This document shows positions 8,446-16,443 of a stretch of DNA of 64,000 nt, one piece after another. Numbering within the stretch: the first letter of the stretch is position 1; every line of letters begins with the position of its first letter. The notes below the pieces were generated by a model that was not told the DNA's origin, ran no database searches, and saw only the letters and a list, made by a program, of their open reading frames with translations. The stretch spans positions 1,355,001 through 1,419,000 of the forward strand of contig NZ_CP120467.1 of NCBI RefSeq assembly GCF_029983095.1, in the 5' to 3' direction. The translations under genes were made by a program, and so were the position numbers. This stretch comes from Enterococcus montenegrensis (GTDB lineage: Bacteria; Bacillota; Bacilli; Lactobacillales; Enterococcaceae).

Positions 8446-8474
8446 ATTATACGAAAGTACGTTCGGTTTGTAAA
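8446..8474 (-). promoter_or_regulatory. Promoter of the SOS small membrane protein gene
   Basis: On the minus strand TTTACA (8474-8469), a 17-bp spacer and TATAAT (8451-8446) form a strong sigma-A promoter. One LexA box fills the spacer and another follows the -10, so repression by occlusion is expected. Confidence 0.8.
8452..8465 (-). promoter_or_regulatory. LexA box 2 (between -35 and -10)
   Basis: CGAAAGTACGTTCG matches 9 of 10 defined LexA operator positions and sits entirely inside the 17-bp promoter spacer. Confidence 0.85.
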
Positions 8475-8512
8475 GTAAAAAAATAAATCCTCGAAAAATT
8501 CGAAGATTTATT
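8474..8512 (-). terminator. Intrinsic terminator of lexA
   Basis: AAATAAATC (8481-8489) pairs with GATTTATT (8505-8512), with a TCGAA/TTCGA inner stem. A run of seven T follows on the minus strand. It separates lexA from the next SOS gene. Confidence 0.75.
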
Positions 8513-8519
8513 ATTCGTT

Positions 8520-9140
8520 CTAGAGTAAATCCCGATAAAGTCCAACTACCAAACCTAAAATTTTAACATTTGGCAAAATGATAGGCTCCATATAATCATT
8601 TTCTGGTTGGAGTCTAATATAGTCACGTTCTTTGAAAAACCTTTTACAAGTAGCTTCGTCTTCGTCAGTCATGGCAATCACAATATCACCATTACTTGCG
8701 GCAGCTTGTTTCCGAACAATAACTTGATCACCATCCAAAATGCCAGCATTAATCATACTTTCACCGCGGATCGTTAACATGAACAAAGAACCACTGTCGT
8801 TTAATAAATGAGGTGGAATGGGAAAGAAATCCGATGCTTCTTCTACTGCTAAAATTGGTTCACCGGCTGTTACAACCCCAAGCATCGGAATTGTCTCCGG
8901 CTGAGCGCCGATTTTTTCAAGACCCAATTCGGTTAATTCAATTGCCCGTGGTTTGGTAGGATCACGTAAAATTAAGCCTTTCTTTTCTAAACGGGAAAGA
9001 TGACCGTGAACAGTTGATGTGGAAGACAAAGCGACTGCTTCACCAATTTCTCGCACAGTAGGAGGATAACCTTTTTGCGAGACGCGATCGTGAATAAATT
9101 TTAAAATTTCAATTTGGCGATTTTCTGTGCGTTTAGCCAT
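8520..9140 (-). CDS. lexA: SOS repressor LexA
   Basis: A 206-residue transcriptional repressor and self-cleaving serine protease. The N-terminal winged helix-turn-helix spans about 1-65 ([21 protein letters not shown]). The Ala92-Gly93 cleavage bond lies in VVTAGEP, the catalytic Ser128 in RGESMI and Lys166 in ATCKRFF. RecA-stimulated cleavage at DNA damage lifts repression. A LexA-like box lies upstream at 9194-9207, fitting autoregulation, and two more control the next gene downstream. Confidence 0.97.
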   Translation of the reverse strand: MAKRTENRQIEILKFIHDRVSQKGYPPTVREIGEAVALSSTSTVHGHLSRLEKKGLILRDPTKPRAIELTELGLEKIGAQPETIPMLGVVTAGEPILAVEEASDFFPIPPHLLNDSGSLFMLTIRGESMINAGILDGDQVIVRKQAAASNGDIVIAMTDEDEATCKRFFKERDYIRLQPENDYMEPIILPNVKILGLVVGLYRDLL

Positions 9141-9193
9141 ACTGCACCTTCTTTCTTTAATAATTTTAGTTTAGCATAAAGTATAAAACAAAT

Positions 9194-9207
9194 CAAACAG
9201 ATGTTCG
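9194..9207 (-). promoter_or_regulatory. lexA: LexA box in the lexA promoter region
   Basis: CAAACAGATGTTCG matches 9 of 10 positions of CGAAC-N4-GTTCG and lies 54 bases before the lexA start, consistent with autorepression. Confidence 0.75.
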
Positions 9208-9309
9208 CTTTGAGTTTGTAGTTGTCACCAGGCTTTTTTTTAGCTAAGATAAGGAAAGATATGCGTCACTCAAAGAATTTAACGTTCATAATAAAAAGGG
9301 GATTTTAAA

Positions 9310-9552
9310 ATGCTATCAGAAGAAAAATTAGCACGAATTAATGCGCTAGCAAAAAAGAAAAAAGAAGCTGGTCTAACTGATGCAGAAACACGGGAACAAA
9401 AAAATTTACGCGAAGAGTATCTAAAAGCTTTCCGCTCCGGTATGCGGCATCATATTGAAGGCATGAAGGTTGTTGATCCTAAAGGAAACGACGTAACGCC
9501 AGATAAATTAAAACAAATTCAAAAAGAAAAAGGTTTACACAATCGAGATTGA
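9310..9552 (+). CDS. DUF896 (UPF0291, YnzC-like) protein
   Basis: An 80-residue helical protein of the DUF896/YnzC family: a helical hairpin at the N-terminus ([20 protein letters not shown]), then [29 protein letters not shown]. Its function is unknown. In Bacillus ynzC belongs to the SOS-linked yneA-yneB-ynzC block next to lexA and tkt, and the same neighbours are present here. It starts at ATG 9310, with AAGGGG before it. Confidence 0.9.
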   Translation: MLSEEKLARINALAKKKKEAGLTDAETREQKNLREEYLKAFRSGMRHHIEGMKVVDPKGNDVTPDKLKQIQKEKGLHNRD

Positions 9553-9559
9553 TATTTAA

Positions 9560-9588
9560 TTGCTTTTCCGGTAATAATCCTATACAAT
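9560..9588 (+). promoter_or_regulatory. tkt: Promoter of transketolase gene
   Basis: TTGCTT (9560-9565), 17-bp spacer, TACAAT (9583-9588). Confidence 0.6.
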
Positions 9589-9640
9589 AGGGATGTAAAT
9601 AATAAAGGTAAAAAAAACCTAAAAACAGGAGGAAGCACAA

Positions 9641-11635
9641 TTGTTTGATAAAATCGATGAATTGAGCGTTAACACCTTACGTACATTAAGTATTGAAGCG
9701 ATTCAATCCGCAAATTCTGGTCACCCAGGCTTACCAATGGGGGCAGCGCCAATGGCTTACGCTCTTTGGACAAAACATTTGAAAATTAACCCAGCAACTT
9801 CTCGTAACTGGGCAGACCGTGATCGTTTTGTTTTATCTGCCGGACATGGGTCGGCTTTACTTTACAGTTTATTACATTGTGCAGGATATAACGTCACAAT
9901 TGATGATTTGAAAAATTTCCGTCAATGGGATAGCAAAACACCTGGGCATCCAGAAGTAAATCATACTGATGGTGTAGAAGCAACAACTGGTCCTTTAGGT
10001 CAAGGGATTGCCATGGCAGTCGGAATGGCAATGAGCGAAGCGCATTTAGCAGCGACTTATAATCGTGATAATTTCAATGTTGTTGATCATTACACGTATG
10101 CACTTTGTGGTGATGGCGACTTAATGGAAGGTGTCTCACAAGAAGCTGCCTCTATGGCTGGTCACATGAAATTAGGCAAACTCGTTGTTTTGTATGATTC
10201 AAATGATATTTCTTTAGATGGACCAACTTCAAAAGCCTTCACAGAAAATGTTGGCAAGCGCTTTGAAGCCTATGGTTGGCAACATATTTTAGTTAAAGAT
10301 GGTAATGATTTAGAAGAAATTTCAGCAGCCATAGAAAAAGCAAAAGAAAACGTGGATCAACCATCATTAATTGAAGTGAAAACAATTATTGGCTTTGGTG
10401 CACCAAATGAAGGTACGAATAAAGTTCATGGTGCCCCATTAGGAGTAGAAGGAATTGCTGCAGCTAAGAAAGCTTATGGTTGGGAATATCCAGATTTCAC
10501 CGTGCCAGCACAAGCAGCGGCACGCTTTAAAGAAACGATCAACGATCGGGGACAAAAAGCTGAAGAGGCCTGGGATAAAGTTTTCACCGAATATACCCAA
10601 GCCTATCCAGAACTAGCGGCACAATTTAAAGCAGCATTTGCCGGTGAACTTCCAGCTGATTGGGATGACAAATTACCTGTCTATGAAGAAGGCACCGCTC
10701 AAGCAAGTCGTGTATCAAGTAAAGAAATGATTCAAGCCTTATCTAAAGCAGTTCCAAGTCTGTGGGGTGGTTCGGCAGACTTATCATCTTCGAATAATAC
10801 GATGGTAGCTGCAGAAAAAGATTTTGAACCGGGTCAATACGAAGGACGGAATATCTGGTTTGGTGTTAGAGAATTTGCGATGGCAGCTGCTATGAACGGT
10901 ATCCAATTACATGGTGGTACCCGTGTCTATGGTGGAACATTCTTTGTCTTTACGGATTATTTACGTCCGGCATTGCGTTTATCAGCGATTCAAAATGCAC
11001 CTGTTGTATATGTTTTAACCCATGACTCAGTGGCTGTTGGTGAAGATGGACCAACTCATGAACCAATTGAACAATTAGCAAGTGTGCGTTGCATACCAAA
11101 TGTTCAAGTTATTCGTCCGGCTGACGGAAATGAAACAAGAGCAGCTTGGAAAATTGCTATGACAACAACAAATAAACCAACTGTTTTAGTTTTAAGTCGC
11201 CAAAACTTACCTGTTTTACCTGGTACAAAAGAAAATGCAGATGAAAATGTGGCTAAAGGTGGCTATGTTGTTTCACCGCAACAAGGTGAAACACCTGAAG
11301 GTATCTTGATTGCAACTGGTTCAGAAGTTGATTTAGCTGTAAAAGCCCAAGCTGAATTGCAGAAGGCTGGGAAAGATGTTTCGGTTGTATCACTACCAAG
11401 TTTTGATTTATTTGAAGCTCAAAGTGCTGAATATAAAGAAAGTGTCTTACCTCAAGCAGTACAAAATCGTGTGGGGATTGAAGCTGCTTCTCCGTTTGGT
11501 TGGGAAAGATACATTGGTTTTGCCGGAAAAGTAGTTGCAATTAATCATTTTGGTGCTTCTGCTCCTGGTGAAAAAGTGCTTAGTGAATTTGGCTTCACTG
11601 TTGAAAATGTCGTTAATGTTTATAATTCCTTGTAA
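9641..11635 (+). CDS. tkt: Transketolase
   Basis: A 664-residue thiamine-diphosphate enzyme that moves two-carbon ketol units between sugar phosphates in the non-oxidative pentose phosphate pathway. The N-terminal half has [18 protein letters not shown] and the cofactor motif GDGDLMEG with its downstream Asn (near residues 152-185). The middle domain has GVREFAM and the Asp-Arg-rich [10 protein letters not shown]. The start is TTG 9641, with AGGAGG 7 bases upstream and no in-frame ATG near. It supplies erythrose-4-phosphate, a substrate of the DAHP synthase encoded at 59483. Confidence 0.97.
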   Translation: MFDKIDELSVNTLRTLSIEAIQSANSGHPGLPMGAAPMAYALWTKHLKINPATSRNWADRDRFVLSAGHGSALLYSLLHCAGYNVTIDDLKNFRQWDSKTPGHPEVNHTDGVEATTGPLGQGIAMAVGMAMSEAHLAATYNRDNFNVVDHYTYALCGDGDLMEGVSQEAASMAGHMKLGKLVVLYDSNDISLDGPTSKAFTENVGKRFEAYGWQHILVKDGNDLEEISAAIEKAKENVDQPSLIEVKTIIGFGAPNEGTNKVHGAPLGVEGIAAAKKAYGWEYPDFTVPAQAAARFKETINDRGQKAEEAWDKVFTEYTQAYPELAAQFKAAFAGELPADWDDKLPVYEEGTAQASRVSSKEMIQALSKAVPSLWGGSADLSSSNNTMVAAEKDFEPGQYEGRNIWFGVREFAMAAAMNGIQLHGGTRVYGGTFFVFTDYLRPALRLSAIQNAPVVYVLTHDSVAVGEDGPTHEPIEQLASVRCIPNVQVIRPADGNETRAAWKIAMTTTNKPTVLVLSRQNLPVLPGTKENADENVAKGGYVVSPQQGETPEGILIATGSEVDLAVKAQAELQKAGKDVSVVSLPSFDLFEAQSAEYKESVLPQAVQNRVGIEAASPFGWERYIGFAGKVVAINHFGASAPGEKVLSEFGFTVENVVNVYNSL

Positions 11636-11645
11636 TTAATCATTA

Positions 11646-11697
11646 AAAGACTCTTGTAAATTGCTTTTTTGTAGCAGTTTATAAAGAGTCTTTTTGT
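11646..11697 (+). terminator. Intrinsic terminator of tkt
   Basis: AAAGACTCTT (11646-11655) pairs with AAGAGTCTTT, followed by a T run. Confidence 0.8.
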
Positions 11698-11789
11698 TTT
11701 TGGTAAAATTAGGCAGATTGTCAGAAAAGACGTTAAGAAAACTTTTTAATGTTGCGTATATTAAATATTTGTTACAAAGGGGGAAACAT

Positions 11790-11818
11790 TTGATTAGCCA
11801 AAAAATTCAAGCTATAAT
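11790..11818 (+). promoter_or_regulatory. Promoter of glucosaminidase/LysM gene
   Basis: TTGATT (11790-11795), a 17-bp spacer and a perfect TATAAT (11813-11818), about 64 bases before ATG 11882. Confidence 0.7.
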
Positions 11819-11881
11819 ACATATACTTAGTTATCTTTATAATTATCTTAATTTTATATAAGTTTTTTCAGGAGGAAGAAA

Positions 11882-12772
11882 ATGTCAGAGTATCGTACCC
11901 GTAGTGAAAGACATCAAAAAAAGCAAGTCACCTTTCAGTATAAATTCACTGGTAAAAAAGCCATGTCACTAGTTGGCGTGGGGTTAGCGTGTACTCCTGG
12001 AGTGATGGCACTTATGCCTGCTCAGAGTGCCCAGGCAGCTCAATTGGAGAATCAAGGAATTGACAATACGGCCAATTTGATTAATCAAATTGGGGCAGCA
12101 GCTTCTCAAATTGCCCAGGAGAACGATTTATATGCCTCTGTTATGATTGCGCAGGCAGTACTAGAAAGTGGAAATGGTTCATCTGTTCTTGCACAGGCGC
12201 CGTATTATAATTTGTTTGGTGTAAAAGGTGCTTATAATGGCCAATCCGTAACTTTTCCAACGCAAGAATATTTGAACGGCCAATGGGTAACGATGAATGA
12301 ACCTTTCCGTCAGTATAATTCATATTGGGAATCTTTAGCTGATCACGCTTACGTGTTACGCAGCACAAGTTTCGCTACTGGGACAGCTCATTATGCTGGT
12401 GCTTGGAAGAGTAACACTGCAAGCTATCTAGATGCGACAGCTTATCTAACTGGACGATATGCCACTGATCCTACGTATAATCAAAAATTGAATTATCTAA
12501 TTGCTGCTTATAATTTGACCCAATATGATACGCCAGCTTCTGGTTATGTTCAAACAAGTTATACAACACAAACAAACACAAATACTGAATCTACTGCTGA
12601 AAACACAGCAGCAGCCTCTCAAAGTCAAACGACAGGAAATGTGTACACCGTTGTTTCTGGTGATACACTTTGGGATATTGCCGCAACGTACGGTACAACA
12701 GTAGAGCAATTGATGGCAAATAACGGTCTATCAAGTGATACTATCATGGTTGGCCAACAACTCAACGTCTAA
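11882..12772 (+). CDS. Secreted peptidoglycan glucosaminidase with one LysM domain
   Basis: A 296-residue exported wall hydrolase. The N-terminus has a basic stretch and a long signal peptide (about 28-54, ending SAQAA). A glucosaminidase (GH73-type) domain covers about 60-215, with the catalytic Glu likely in AVLESGNGSS and the family motif YNLFGVKG. A Thr/Ser/Gln linker leads to one LysM domain (about 253-296, YTVVSGDTLWDIAATYGTT). It cuts the N-acetylglucosaminyl bonds of septal or lateral wall glycan. The single LysM is fewer than in large autolysins such as AtlA. A strong AGGAGG precedes ATG. Confidence 0.9.
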   Translation: MSEYRTRSERHQKKQVTFQYKFTGKKAMSLVGVGLACTPGVMALMPAQSAQAAQLENQGIDNTANLINQIGAAASQIAQENDLYASVMIAQAVLESGNGSSVLAQAPYYNLFGVKGAYNGQSVTFPTQEYLNGQWVTMNEPFRQYNSYWESLADHAYVLRSTSFATGTAHYAGAWKSNTASYLDATAYLTGRYATDPTYNQKLNYLIAAYNLTQYDTPASGYVQTSYTTQTNTNTESTAENTAAASQSQTTGNVYTVVSGDTLWDIAATYGTTVEQLMANNGLSSDTIMVGQQLNV

Positions 12773-12959
12773 ACATAAAATAGATGATAAATTTTGACTA
12801 TTTCTTCAATCTTTACAAAAATCATTTTCGTAATGAATTTTTGAATTCTGATTTTAGGAATAGTTTTTTTTAAGACAAATTATTCGCACAATGGTGATAA
12901 TTTCGCTATTATACTAATAAGTACAGCTGTTTTTTCAGCTAATACAAGGAGGAAGTAGC

Positions 12960-13892
12960 ATGAGTGAAATTTATCAATCTGTTTTGGATTTAATTGGTCA
13001 GACTCCCATTGTGCAACTGAATCATTTGGTTTCGAGTGATGATGCTGAATTGTATGTAAAATTAGAATTTTTCAATCCAGGTAGTAGCGTGAAAGATCGT
13101 ATTGCCCAAAGTATGATCGAAAAGGCTGAAGCACAAGGAAATTTAAAACCTGGCGGGACAATTATTGAACCCACTTCTGGAAATACTGGGATTGGTTTAG
13201 CGATGGTTGGTGCCGCAAAAGGCTATAATGTCATTTTAGTTATGCCGGATACCATGAGCGTTGAAAGACGCAAATTAATGCAAGCTTATGGTGCAAAATT
13301 AATTTTGACACCGGGTTCAGAAGGAATTACGGGTTCTATCAAGCGAGCTGAAAAAGAAGCAAAAGAAAACGGCTACTTTTTACCATTGCAATTTGAAAAT
13401 CCTGCCAATCCAGAAATTCATGAAAAAACAACCGGTAAAGAAATTGTTGATGCGTTTGGCGTTGGTGGTTTAGATGCATTCGTTGCTGGTATTGGTACTG
13501 GTGGTACGATTACTGGAGCAGGACATGAATTGCGCCGCGTTTATCCAGAAATTAAAATTTACGGCGTTGAGCCAGCAGAATCAGCTGTGTTAGAAGGTGG
13601 CAAACCAGGACCGCACAAAATTCAAGGGATTGGTACTGGCTTTGTTCCGGATACTTTAGATACAAAAGTGTATGATGAAGCAGTGGCTGTTTCAAGTGAT
13701 GATGCAATTGCAACAGCGCGTAAAATGGGAACAGAAGAAGGGATTTTAGTAGGAATTTCCTCAGGTGCTGCGATTAAAGCTGCTGTTGATGTTGCTAAAA
13801 AACTTGGCAAGGGCAAAAAGGTTCTAGCAATCGTACCAGATAATGGGGAACGTTATTTATCGACAGTTCTTTATCAATTTGACGAAGAATGA
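12960..13892 (+). CDS. cysK: Cysteine synthase A (O-acetylserine sulfhydrylase)
   Basis: A 310-residue PLP enzyme that makes cysteine from O-acetylserine and sulfide in the cytosol. The cofactor lysine is K45 in NPGSSVKDR. The substrate loop [10 protein letters not shown] is at 71-80 and the phosphate-binding [10 protein letters not shown] near 178-187. It is monocistronic, with AGGAGG before ATG and a terminator 25 bp after the stop. No S-box or Cys T-box is visible upstream. Confidence 0.96.
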   Translation: MSEIYQSVLDLIGQTPIVQLNHLVSSDDAELYVKLEFFNPGSSVKDRIAQSMIEKAEAQGNLKPGGTIIEPTSGNTGIGLAMVGAAKGYNVILVMPDTMSVERRKLMQAYGAKLILTPGSEGITGSIKRAEKEAKENGYFLPLQFENPANPEIHEKTTGKEIVDAFGVGGLDAFVAGIGTGGTITGAGHELRRVYPEIKIYGVEPAESAVLEGGKPGPHKIQGIGTGFVPDTLDTKVYDEAVAVSSDDAIATARKMGTEEGILVGISSGAAIKAAVDVAKKLGKGKKVLAIVPDNGERYLSTVLYQFDEE

Positions 13893-13915
13893 TCTTTTGA
13901 AAACTTGGCTTAAAA

Positions 13916-13946
13916 AAAACTCTCGTGCAAATTCGAGGGTTTTTTA
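13916..13946 (+). terminator. Intrinsic terminator of cysK
   Basis: ACTCTCG (13919-13925) pairs with TCGAGGGT (13933-13940), followed by TTTTTT. Confidence 0.85.
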
Positions 13947-14103
13947 TTAGCCAAAATTGGCGGTTTAAGTCTGCCAAATTAGGTTTATATTGAATTATTG
14001 CATCATTTAGTTTTCTTTGGTTTGAGATTTTAAACAGACACTTTTCTTTTTAGTCTTCTCATAGTATGATTACACTATAATAATACAAAGAGGAGGGGAT
14101 TAA

Positions 14104-14547
14104 ATGGAAGAGCGTCTTAGCGTCACCGAAGCAATCGAAAAGTTAAAAAAGGATAATATCCGCGTGACACCGCAACGACAAGCCATTTTAGATTATTTAA
14201 TTGGTCATAGATCCCATCCAACTGCCGATGAAATTTATCATGCGCTATCCCCAGCGTTTCCTAGCATGAGCGTTGCAACAGTCTACAATAATTTACGCTT
14301 ATTTACTGAAATTGGGTTTGTTCAAGAAATGAAATATGGTGATGCCTCCAGTCGTTTTGATTTTGCGGCAAAACCACATTATCATGCAATTTGTACGAAC
14401 TGTGGGAAAGTAGTTGATTTCTTTTATCCATCATTGGAAGATGTCGAAATTGCTGCAAGTCAATTAACTGGTTTTGAAATTAATGATCATCGTTTGGAAG
14501 TATACGGCTTATGTCCAGACTGCCAAAAAAAGGAGAACGAAAAATGA
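14104..14547 (+). CDS. perR: Peroxide-responsive repressor PerR (Fur family)
   Basis: A 147-residue Fur-family repressor. It has a winged helix with TPQRQAILDYL and SVATVYNNLR, then a dimer and metal domain. All five regulatory-site ligands of Bacillus PerR have counterparts (H38, D86, H92, H94, D105), and four Cys (97, 100, 137, 140) form the zinc site. This argues for PerR rather than Fur or Zur. Iron-loaded PerR senses peroxide by histidine oxidation. The stop overlaps the start of the ridA-like gene by ATGA, so the two are translated as a unit. Confidence 0.93.
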   Translation: MEERLSVTEAIEKLKKDNIRVTPQRQAILDYLIGHRSHPTADEIYHALSPAFPSMSVATVYNNLRLFTEIGFVQEMKYGDASSRFDFAAKPHYHAICTNCGKVVDFFYPSLEDVEIAASQLTGFEINDHRLEVYGLCPDCQKKENEK

Positions 14548-14921
14548 AAAATGTAACAACTAATTTGGCACCACAAGCAATAGGACCTTATGTGCAAGGC
14601 AAAATTGTAAATGGCTTTTTATTTGCTTCAGGTCAAATCCCACTAGATCCAAATACAGGAGAGATGGTCGGAACAACGATTGAAGAGCAAACAGTTCAAG
14701 TGTTTAAAAATATTCAGGGCTTACTAAAAAGTTGTGATTTAACAATGGATGATGTTGTTAAAACGACTTGCTTTTTAAAAGACATCAATGATTTTGCGGC
14801 GTTTAATACAATTTACGCAACTTATTTCAATGATTCTTTTCCTGCTCGTTCAGCACTACAAGTGGCAGCTTTACCAAAAGATGCCATGGTCGAAATTGAA
14901 ATTATTGCAGTTGTGAAATAG
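14544..14921 (+). CDS. ridA: RidA family protein (reactive imine/enamine deaminase)
   Basis: A 125-residue RidA/YjgF protein that hydrolyses reactive 2-aminoacrylate-type imines released by PLP enzymes. The conserved GPYVQG near residue 15, FASGQIPLDP near 30 and the Arg in FPARSALQVAALP near 105 are present. Start ATG 14544 overlaps the perR stop by four bases, with AGGAG at 14531-14535. Confidence 0.93.
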   Translation: MKNVTTNLAPQAIGPYVQGKIVNGFLFASGQIPLDPNTGEMVGTTIEEQTVQVFKNIQGLLKSCDLTMDDVVKTTCFLKDINDFAAFNTIYATYFNDSFPARSALQVAALPKDAMVEIEIIAVVK

Positions 14922-14948
14922 TACTTTTAAACGACTTTTATTAATTTA

Positions 14949-14988
14949 AGTCAGTCCAACAGAATCTGTTTGGATTGGCTTTTTTTTC
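14949..14988 (+). terminator. Intrinsic terminator of perR-ridA
   Basis: AGTCAGTCCAA (14949 on) pairs with TTGGATTGGCT, with GU pairs, followed by eight T. Confidence 0.8.
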
Positions 14989-15038
14989 GCCGTGAGATAA
15001 AAAATACGTTATACTGATATAGAGAAATGAGGGATACC

Positions 15039-15731
15039 ATGTTAGCTTTAGAAGATTATTTTGCTGCTGGACAAACAGTTATTTCCAATTTGATATTAGA
15101 TCACTACCATCAATTAGGGATGAATAGTGATGAATTGATTTTTTGGTTACAATTATATCGTCATCATGAACAAGGAGACAACTTTCCTGATTTAAATCAA
15201 ATTGCAACTGAGATGGGATTGGCGCAACAAAAAGTCTTTGAACTTTTAAATCAATTAGTTCTAAAACAAGTCATTAAAATTGAAACAGTAGTAGTGGATA
15301 ATAAGCAACAAGATCACTATTTATTTACCCCAATCTTTGAGAAAATTGCGCAATTATTAGCACAAAATAAAGAAAATACTATCCAAGAGGGGCAGCAACA
15401 AGAAATCGCGCAAATGTTTCAGCATTTTCAACAAGAATTTGGCCGACCTTTGTCGTCATTTGAATACGAAAGAATTGCACAATGGCTTGAAGAAGATAAA
15501 TACAGTCCAGAAATTATTATTTTAGCCTTAAAAGAAGCGGTGTTAAACAATGCTCGCAGTTTACAATATATTGAAAGTATCTTGTCAAGTTGGCGGAGCA
15601 AAAATATTCAGTCTGGCCAAGATGTGGCAAAAGAGAAACAACACTATCAAAAGCAAAAAACAAAGCCGACTGACAATGATAACAGAGAACTTTCACCTTA
15701 TTCTTTAGAAAATTGGTTGAAAGGAGAATAA
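15039..15731 (+). CDS. dnaD: DNA replication initiation protein DnaD
   Basis: A 230-residue primosome protein. The N-terminal winged-helix DDBH1 domain (about 1-95) is followed by the C-terminal DnaB/DnaD DDBH2 domain (about 125-200, with FGRPLSSFEYERIAQW and the YSPEIIILALKEAV signature) and a polar tail. It helps load the replicative helicase and remodel DNA. ATG 15039 is preferred over 15027 because TGAGGG sits 5 bases before it. It is followed by nth after 4 bp, the conserved Bacillota dnaD-nth pair. Confidence 0.93.
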   Translation: MLALEDYFAAGQTVISNLILDHYHQLGMNSDELIFWLQLYRHHEQGDNFPDLNQIATEMGLAQQKVFELLNQLVLKQVIKIETVVVDNKQQDHYLFTPIFEKIAQLLAQNKENTIQEGQQQEIAQMFQHFQQEFGRPLSSFEYERIAQWLEEDKYSPEIIILALKEAVLNNARSLQYIESILSSWRSKNIQSGQDVAKEKQHYQKQKTKPTDNDNRELSPYSLENWLKGE

Positions 15732-15735
15732 TGAG

Positions 15736-16386
15736 ATGTTAAATGTTGAGAAAACTCGTTATGCTTTAAAAGTCATGGGAGAGATGTTTCCAAATGCCCA
15801 TGGTGAACTGATTTACAATACACCTTTTCAACTTTTAATTGCGGTTATCTTAAGTGCTCAAGCGACAGATGTCTCAGTTAATAAAGCAACACCGGCTTTA
15901 TTTGCTGATTTTGGTACGGCTGATAAATTAGCAGAGGCTTCGTTAGAGGATATTATTGCAAAAATTAAGACGATTGGTTTATATCGTACCAAGGCAAAAA
16001 ATATAAAGGCCTGCGCTCGTATTATTGCGACAGAGTATGGGGGGACTGTACCCAATGATCGCAAAATTTTAGAATCTTTACCAGGGGTCGGGCGAAAAAC
16101 AGCAAATGTGGTCTTGGCAGAGGCCTATGGCGTACCTGCTATTGCAGTTGATACGCATGTGGAACGGGTCTCAAAACGCCTGCGAATTTGTAAGTTAAAT
16201 GCCACCGTTGTTGAAGTTGAAAAAACATTAATGAGAAAGTTGCCCAAAGACGAATGGATTAAAGATCATCATCGCATGATTTTCTTTGGCCGCTATCACT
16301 GCTTAGCGCGTAATCCTAAATGTGAAATTTGTCCCTTGTTGCCAATTTGTCAAGATGGTAAAGAACGAATGAAAAAGAAACTTTAA
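15736..16386 (+). CDS. nth: Endonuclease III (DNA glycosylase/AP lyase)
   Basis: A 216-residue base-excision repair enzyme removing oxidised pyrimidines. The helix-hairpin-helix LPGVGRKTANVV carries the catalytic Lys121, and Asp139 lies in VDTHVERV. Four Cys at the C-terminus with spacing C-X6-C-X2-C-X5-C bind a 4Fe-4S cluster. It is co-transcribed with dnaD and ends in a terminator shared with the convergent ponA gene. Confidence 0.97.
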   Translation: MLNVEKTRYALKVMGEMFPNAHGELIYNTPFQLLIAVILSAQATDVSVNKATPALFADFGTADKLAEASLEDIIAKIKTIGLYRTKAKNIKACARIIATEYGGTVPNDRKILESLPGVGRKTANVVLAEAYGVPAIAVDTHVERVSKRLRICKLNATVVEVEKTLMRKLPKDEWIKDHHRMIFFGRYHCLARNPKCEICPLLPICQDGKERMKKKL

Positions 16387-16428
16387 AAAACCGCTCAGAA
16401 ATGACGAATCATTTCTGAGCGGTTTTTG
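16385..16428. terminator. Bidirectional terminator between nth and ponA
   Basis: AAAAACCGCTCAGAAATG pairs with CATTTCTGAGCGGTTTTT, so A and T tracts flank the stem on both sides and serve both convergent genes. Confidence 0.85.
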
Positions 16429-16443
16429 TTTTTAAATATTTCC

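Noticed and set aside
11253..11540. 95-codon minus-strand frame within tkt
   Set aside because: An antisense shadow of the transketolase gene, Gln/Leu-rich as expected from its codons, without a binding site.
14075..14089. Possible PerR box upstream of perR
   Set aside because: Only about 10 of 14 positions fit TTATAAT-N-ATTATAA, in an AT-rich promoter region where chance matches are common.
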